A program made the position numbers and the translations under genes. From assembly GCA_934402155.1 (NCBI GenBank), contig CAKRTP010000071.1, positions 1-9,061 of the forward strand: a stretch of 9,061 nt of DNA, written 5' to 3'. Source of the DNA: an uncultured Blautia sp. (GTDB lineage: Bacteria; Bacillota; Clostridia; Lachnospirales; Lachnospiraceae). This document shows, piece by piece, positions 6,395 to 9,061 of this stretch. The notes under the pieces are model-generated. The model was not told where the DNA came from and did no database searches. It was given only the letters and a program-made list of their open reading frames with translations. The stretch's first letter is position 1; each line of letters starts with the position of its first letter.

Positions 6395-8731
6395 AGTTTT
6401 TTGCTCCTTTTCTTTTATATTATAATCATTTTTTACTTCAATGGAAGTAGCTTGTCTGATTTTTTTATCTTTTTTTGCATCATGAATTTTAAACAGATTC
6501 AGGCGCAGGGCATTGGTGACAACGCAGAAGCTGGAAAGACTCATTGCGGCTGCTCCGAACATCGGGTTCAGTGTCCATCCGAAGATTGGGATCCATATAC
6601 CGGCAGCCAGAGGAATACCGATTATATTATAGAAAAATGCCCAGAAAAGATTCTCATGGATGTTTCTCAGAGTTGCACGGCTGAGTCGTATTGCAGCAGG
6701 AACGTCACTTAAGCGGCTCTTCATCAGGACAATATCAGCGGCATCAATCGCGATATCTGTTCCGGCACCGATCGCGATACCGATATCTGCACGGGTAAGT
6801 GCGGGGGCATCATTGATACCGTCCCCGACCATGGCAACTCTGCCCTGTTCCTTAAGTGAACGGATCACACTTTCCTTGCCATCAGGAAGAACTCCTGCGA
6901 TGACGTCATCCACACCTGCCTGTCTGCCGATTGCCTTTGCAGTGCGTTCGTTGTCACCGGTCAGCATGACAACGCGGACTCCCATATTCTGAAGCTCCCT
7001 GACTGCCTGAGGGCTGTCTTCTTTGATAACATCAGCAACAGCGATAATTCCCACAAGCTTTTGGTTTCGGGCAAAAAGGAGAGGTGTCTTTCCTTCTTCG
7101 GCAAGCAGTTCTGCTTTCTGTAAGAGTGCGGAAGGAATACTTACCTGACTGCTTATGAATTTCATACTTCCGCCGATCAGAGTCTCACTATTCAGCACGG
7201 CACAAAGGCCATTTCCCGGAAGAGCGTGGAAATCAGAGACTTCCGGTGCTGTGAGATTACGTTCTTCGGCATATTTCAGAATTGCTCCGGCAAGTGGATG
7301 CTCGCTTTTTTTCTCCAGGGCAAATGCCAGAGAGAGAAGCTCCTGCTCAGAAATATCATCTGCCGGGAGCAGATCTGTCACTTCCGGCTGTCCGCTGGTG
7401 ATCGTACCGGTCTTGTCCAGGGCAATGATCTGAATCTTGCCTGCTTCCTCGAGAGAGACAGCAGTTTTGAACAGTATACCGTTTCGGGCTCCCATTCCGT
7501 TGCCAACCATGATTGCCACCGGGGTGGCAAGGCCAAGTGCACATGGACAACTGATAACAAGGACAGAAATCCCACGGGCAAGTGCATAGCCAAATTCGTG
7601 TCCGGTCAGAAGCCAGATGAGCGTGGTGATGATTGCGATCGTAATAACTGTCGGTACAAAGACACCGGAAACACGGTCTGCGATTTTGGCGATCGGAGCT
7701 TTGGTGGCAGCCGCATCACTGACCATTTTGATGATCTGGGAGAGAGTGGTATCCTCGCCCACACGGGTTGCCTCACATTTGATGAAGCCGGACTGATTGA
7801 CAGTGGCAGCAGAAACGAGATCTCCGGAAGCTTTGTCAACAGGAATACTCTCACCGGTAAGGGCAGATTCATTGACGGCACTGTCTCCTTCTATAATTAT
7901 CCCGTCAACAGGGATGTTTTCTCCGGGGCGTACCACAAAGATGTCTCCCTTGTGTACCTGCTCGATCGGGACGGTGCTCTCCTGACCATTTCGAAGAACG
8001 ACGGCAGTCTTGGGGGCAAGCTTCATAAGGCTCTTAAGCGCATCGGTGGTTCTGCCCTTGGAACGTGCCTCAAGCATTTTGCCGACAGTGATCAGGGTAA
8101 GGATCATGGCCGCAGATTCAAAATAAAATTTCATCATATAATTCATAACGGCTGCGGAATCACCATCTACCTGTGCTCTTGTCATGGCAAAGAGTGCGTA
8201 GACACTCCAGACGAAAGATGCCATGGAACCGAGTGCAACAAGTGTATCCATATTCGGGGCGCGATGCCACAGACTTTTAAATCCGCTGATAAAGAATTTC
8301 TGATTGATGACCATGATGATTCCGGCAAGCAGCATCTGGACAAGTCCCATTGCAATATGGTTGTCATTGAACCATGCAGGAAGCGGCCAGCCCCACATCA
8401 TATGTCCCATGGAAAAGTACATAAGTATCAGCAGAAATCCGACGGAAGCGATCAGGCGGCGCCTGAGAACCGGTGTCTCATGATCTGCAAGAGCCTCCTC
8501 TGCCTCAGACATGGAGACCTGCTCTTTGCCGGCTCCTTTAAGAGATGCACCGTAGCCGGCCTGTTCTACCGCCTGGATAATGTCATGAGAGGAAGCGTTT
8601 CCTTCAACTCCCATAGAATTTGTAAGAAGGCTGACTGAGCAGGCGGTGACTCCCGGTACTTTAGATACGGCCTTCTCCACCCGGGAACTGCAGGCAGCAC
8701 AGCTCATTCCGGTGACGTTGTATTGTTCCAT
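6176..8731 (-). CDS. copA: Cu+-exporting P1B-type ATPase CopA with N- and C-terminal HMA domains
   Basis: CopA pumps cytosolic Cu+ (or Ag+) out across the membrane using ATP. The N-terminal heavy-metal domain has GMSCAAC at 8-14. Membrane segments start near 91. The actuator loop has TGES at 292-295. The copper motif [10 protein letters not shown] is at 395-404, the phosphorylation site DKTGT at 439-443, SEHPL at 476-480, TGDN at 591-594 and GDGINDAP at 636-643. Further Cu ligands typical of the Cu+ subclass are Y701-N702 and M730 with S733-S734. After the last membrane helix an AT-rich, Lys-rich linker (about 750-779) leads to a second HMA with GMMCPHC at 789-795. With 851 aa it is longer than one-HMA pumps because of this tail. 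AAAGGAGG (complement of 8739-8746), seven bases before the ATG, supports the start. It lies 27 bp after csoR, so the two are one operon, probably derepressed by copper. Confidence 0.97.
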   Translation of the reverse strand: MEQYNVTGMSCAACSSRVEKAVSKVPGVTACSVSLLTNSMGVEGNASSHDIIQAVEQAGYGASLKGAGKEQVSMSEAEEALADHETPVLRRRLIASVGFLLILMYFSMGHMMWGWPLPAWFNDNHIAMGLVQMLLAGIIMVINQKFFISGFKSLWHRAPNMDTLVALGSMASFVWSVYALFAMTRAQVDGDSAAVMNYMMKFYFESAAMILTLITVGKMLEARSKGRTTDALKSLMKLAPKTAVVLRNGQESTVPIEQVHKGDIFVVRPGENIPVDGIIIEGDSAVNESALTGESIPVDKASGDLVSAATVNQSGFIKCEATRVGEDTTLSQIIKMVSDAAATKAPIAKIADRVSGVFVPTVITIAIITTLIWLLTGHEFGYALARGISVLVISCPCALGLATPVAIMVGNGMGARNGILFKTAVSLEEAGKIQIIALDKTGTITSGQPEVTDLLPADDISEQELLSLAFALEKKSEHPLAGAILKYAEERNLTAPEVSDFHALPGNGLCAVLNSETLIGGSMKFISSQVSIPSALLQKAELLAEEGKTPLLFARNQKLVGIIAVADVIKEDSPQAVRELQNMGVRVVMLTGDNERTAKAIGRQAGVDDVIAGVLPDGKESVIRSLKEQGRVAMVGDGINDAPALTRADIGIAIGAGTDIAIDAADIVLMKSRLSDVPAAIRLSRATLRNIHENLFWAFFYNIIGIPLAAGIWIPIFGWTLNPMFGAAAMSLSSFCVVTNALRLNLFKIHDAKKDKKIRQATSIEVKNDYNIKEKEQKTMVKVTVNVEGMMCPHCEAHVNEAIKKVFGAEDVVSSHENKTTVFTAPEKVDEDKVRQTIKDAGYEVTGITQE
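6404..6409 (-). promoter_or_regulatory. internal ribosome binding site inside copA
   Basis: The minus strand reads AAGGAG here, nine bases before an in-frame ATG at 6394 that begins exactly at the CopZ-like domain boundary. Within the Lys/Glu-rich linker an AAGGAG could arise from Lys-Glu codons by chance. Confidence 0.45.
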
Positions 8732-8758
8732 TGTAAATCCTCCTTTGAAACCTGGATT

Positions 8759-9061
8759 TTATTTCATTAGTTTCTGAAGTGTACAGACCAGTTCGTCGAT
8801 GGTTTCGTCTTTGCCTGCACGGATATCACGTGCCACACAGGTGCGGATATGGTTTGCCAGAAGTTCTTTATTAAAAGAATTGACAGCGGCATTGACGGCA
8901 GCAGACTGGATCAGAATGTCATTGCAGTAAGCATCGTTCTCCAGCATTCCTATAATTCCCCGGATCTGCCCTTCAATGCGCTTTAGGCGATTAATAAGTT
9001 TCTTACGCTCCGCTTCCGAACGATCGGTATGTTTTGTACAGCAGCAGGAACAGACAGGAGT
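8759..9061 (-). CDS. csoR: copper-sensing transcriptional repressor CsoR (5' end outside the window)
   Basis: CsoR is a small all-helical DNA-binding repressor that leaves its operator when it binds Cu+. The frame is open to the window edge, giving 100 residues, so the true start lies beyond 9061; the ATG at 8947 is internal to the fold. Seen are the family core RLKRIEGQIRGIIGMLE and the copper-site pattern: Cys in AYCNDIL and His-x3-Cys in NHIRTC. These match the Cys-His-Cys ligand set of CsoR and argue against the nickel/cobalt RcnR or formaldehyde FrmR branches. The visible N-terminal tail is unusually Cys-rich (CSCCCTKH). It is the first visible gene of the copper operon, 27 bp ahead of copA, and presumably represses its own operon. 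The operator would be outside the window. Confidence 0.93.
   Translation of the reverse strand, partial: TPVCSCCCTKHTDRSEAERKKLINRLKRIEGQIRGIIGMLENDAYCNDILIQSAAVNAAVNSFNKELLANHIRTCVARDIRAGKDETIDELVCTLQKLMK

Noticed and set aside
7226..8638. 470-codon open frame on the plus strand antisense to copA
   Set aside because: It lies wholly within a convincing copA, has no recognisable motif or well-placed ribosome binding site, and its Cys/His/Asp-rich residues are what the reverse complement of this gene gives. Treated as a shadow.
8759..8947. A complete 62-aa small protein starting at 8947
   Set aside because: The same frame continues upstream to the window edge and encodes the rest of the CsoR fold, so this ATG is an internal Met.

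Overview
The window looks like a chromosomal stretch from an anaerobic, low-to-mid GC member of the Bacillota. A gut-type Lachnospiraceae/Clostridia relative is my best guess. This rests on the strong AGGAGG-type ribosome binding sites, TGN-extended -10 promoters, a larE-tcdA gene pair, a short pyruvate kinase, a CsoR-CopA copper operon, and a secreted protein with a Cys/His module that I recall from gut Firmicute surface proteins. The genus is inference only. No tRNA, rRNA, CRISPR array, insertion sequence or phage gene was seen.

Plus strand, left part (1-3059). A promoter with an extended -10 drives larE, the sulfur transferase that helps build the nickel-pincer cofactor of lactate racemase-type enzymes. 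It is followed with zero spacing by tcdA, the tRNA ct6A37 dehydratase. A short gap leads to an unrecognised secreted protein of 432 aa with a signal peptide, two degenerate Cys/His modules and a long acidic linker. It faces pyruvate kinase, and a perfect 13-bp hairpin with T runs on both strands separates the two as a bidirectional terminator.

Minus strand, right part (3177-9061). Read from right to left, the genes are csoR (cut by the window edge, copper-sensing repressor), copA (Cu+ P-type ATPase with a heavy-metal domain at each end), a ClC-type anion channel or antiporter, and pyk. csoR and copA are 27 bp apart and form a copper-efflux operon in which CsoR would be the copper-responsive switch and CopA the pump. 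The C-terminal CopZ-like domain of CopA begins at an internal ATG with its own good ribosome binding site, so the gene may also yield a free 72-aa copper chaperone. The ClC gene has a strongly structured leader, and its sequence departs from the usual chloride-type selectivity motifs. pyk has its own promoter(s) and is probably an independent housekeeping unit.

Most of the window is ordinary core metabolism and metal homeostasis. The points most worth a second look are the possible copZ-within-copA start, the structured leader and odd selectivity motifs of the ClC gene, and the uncharacterised secreted protein.
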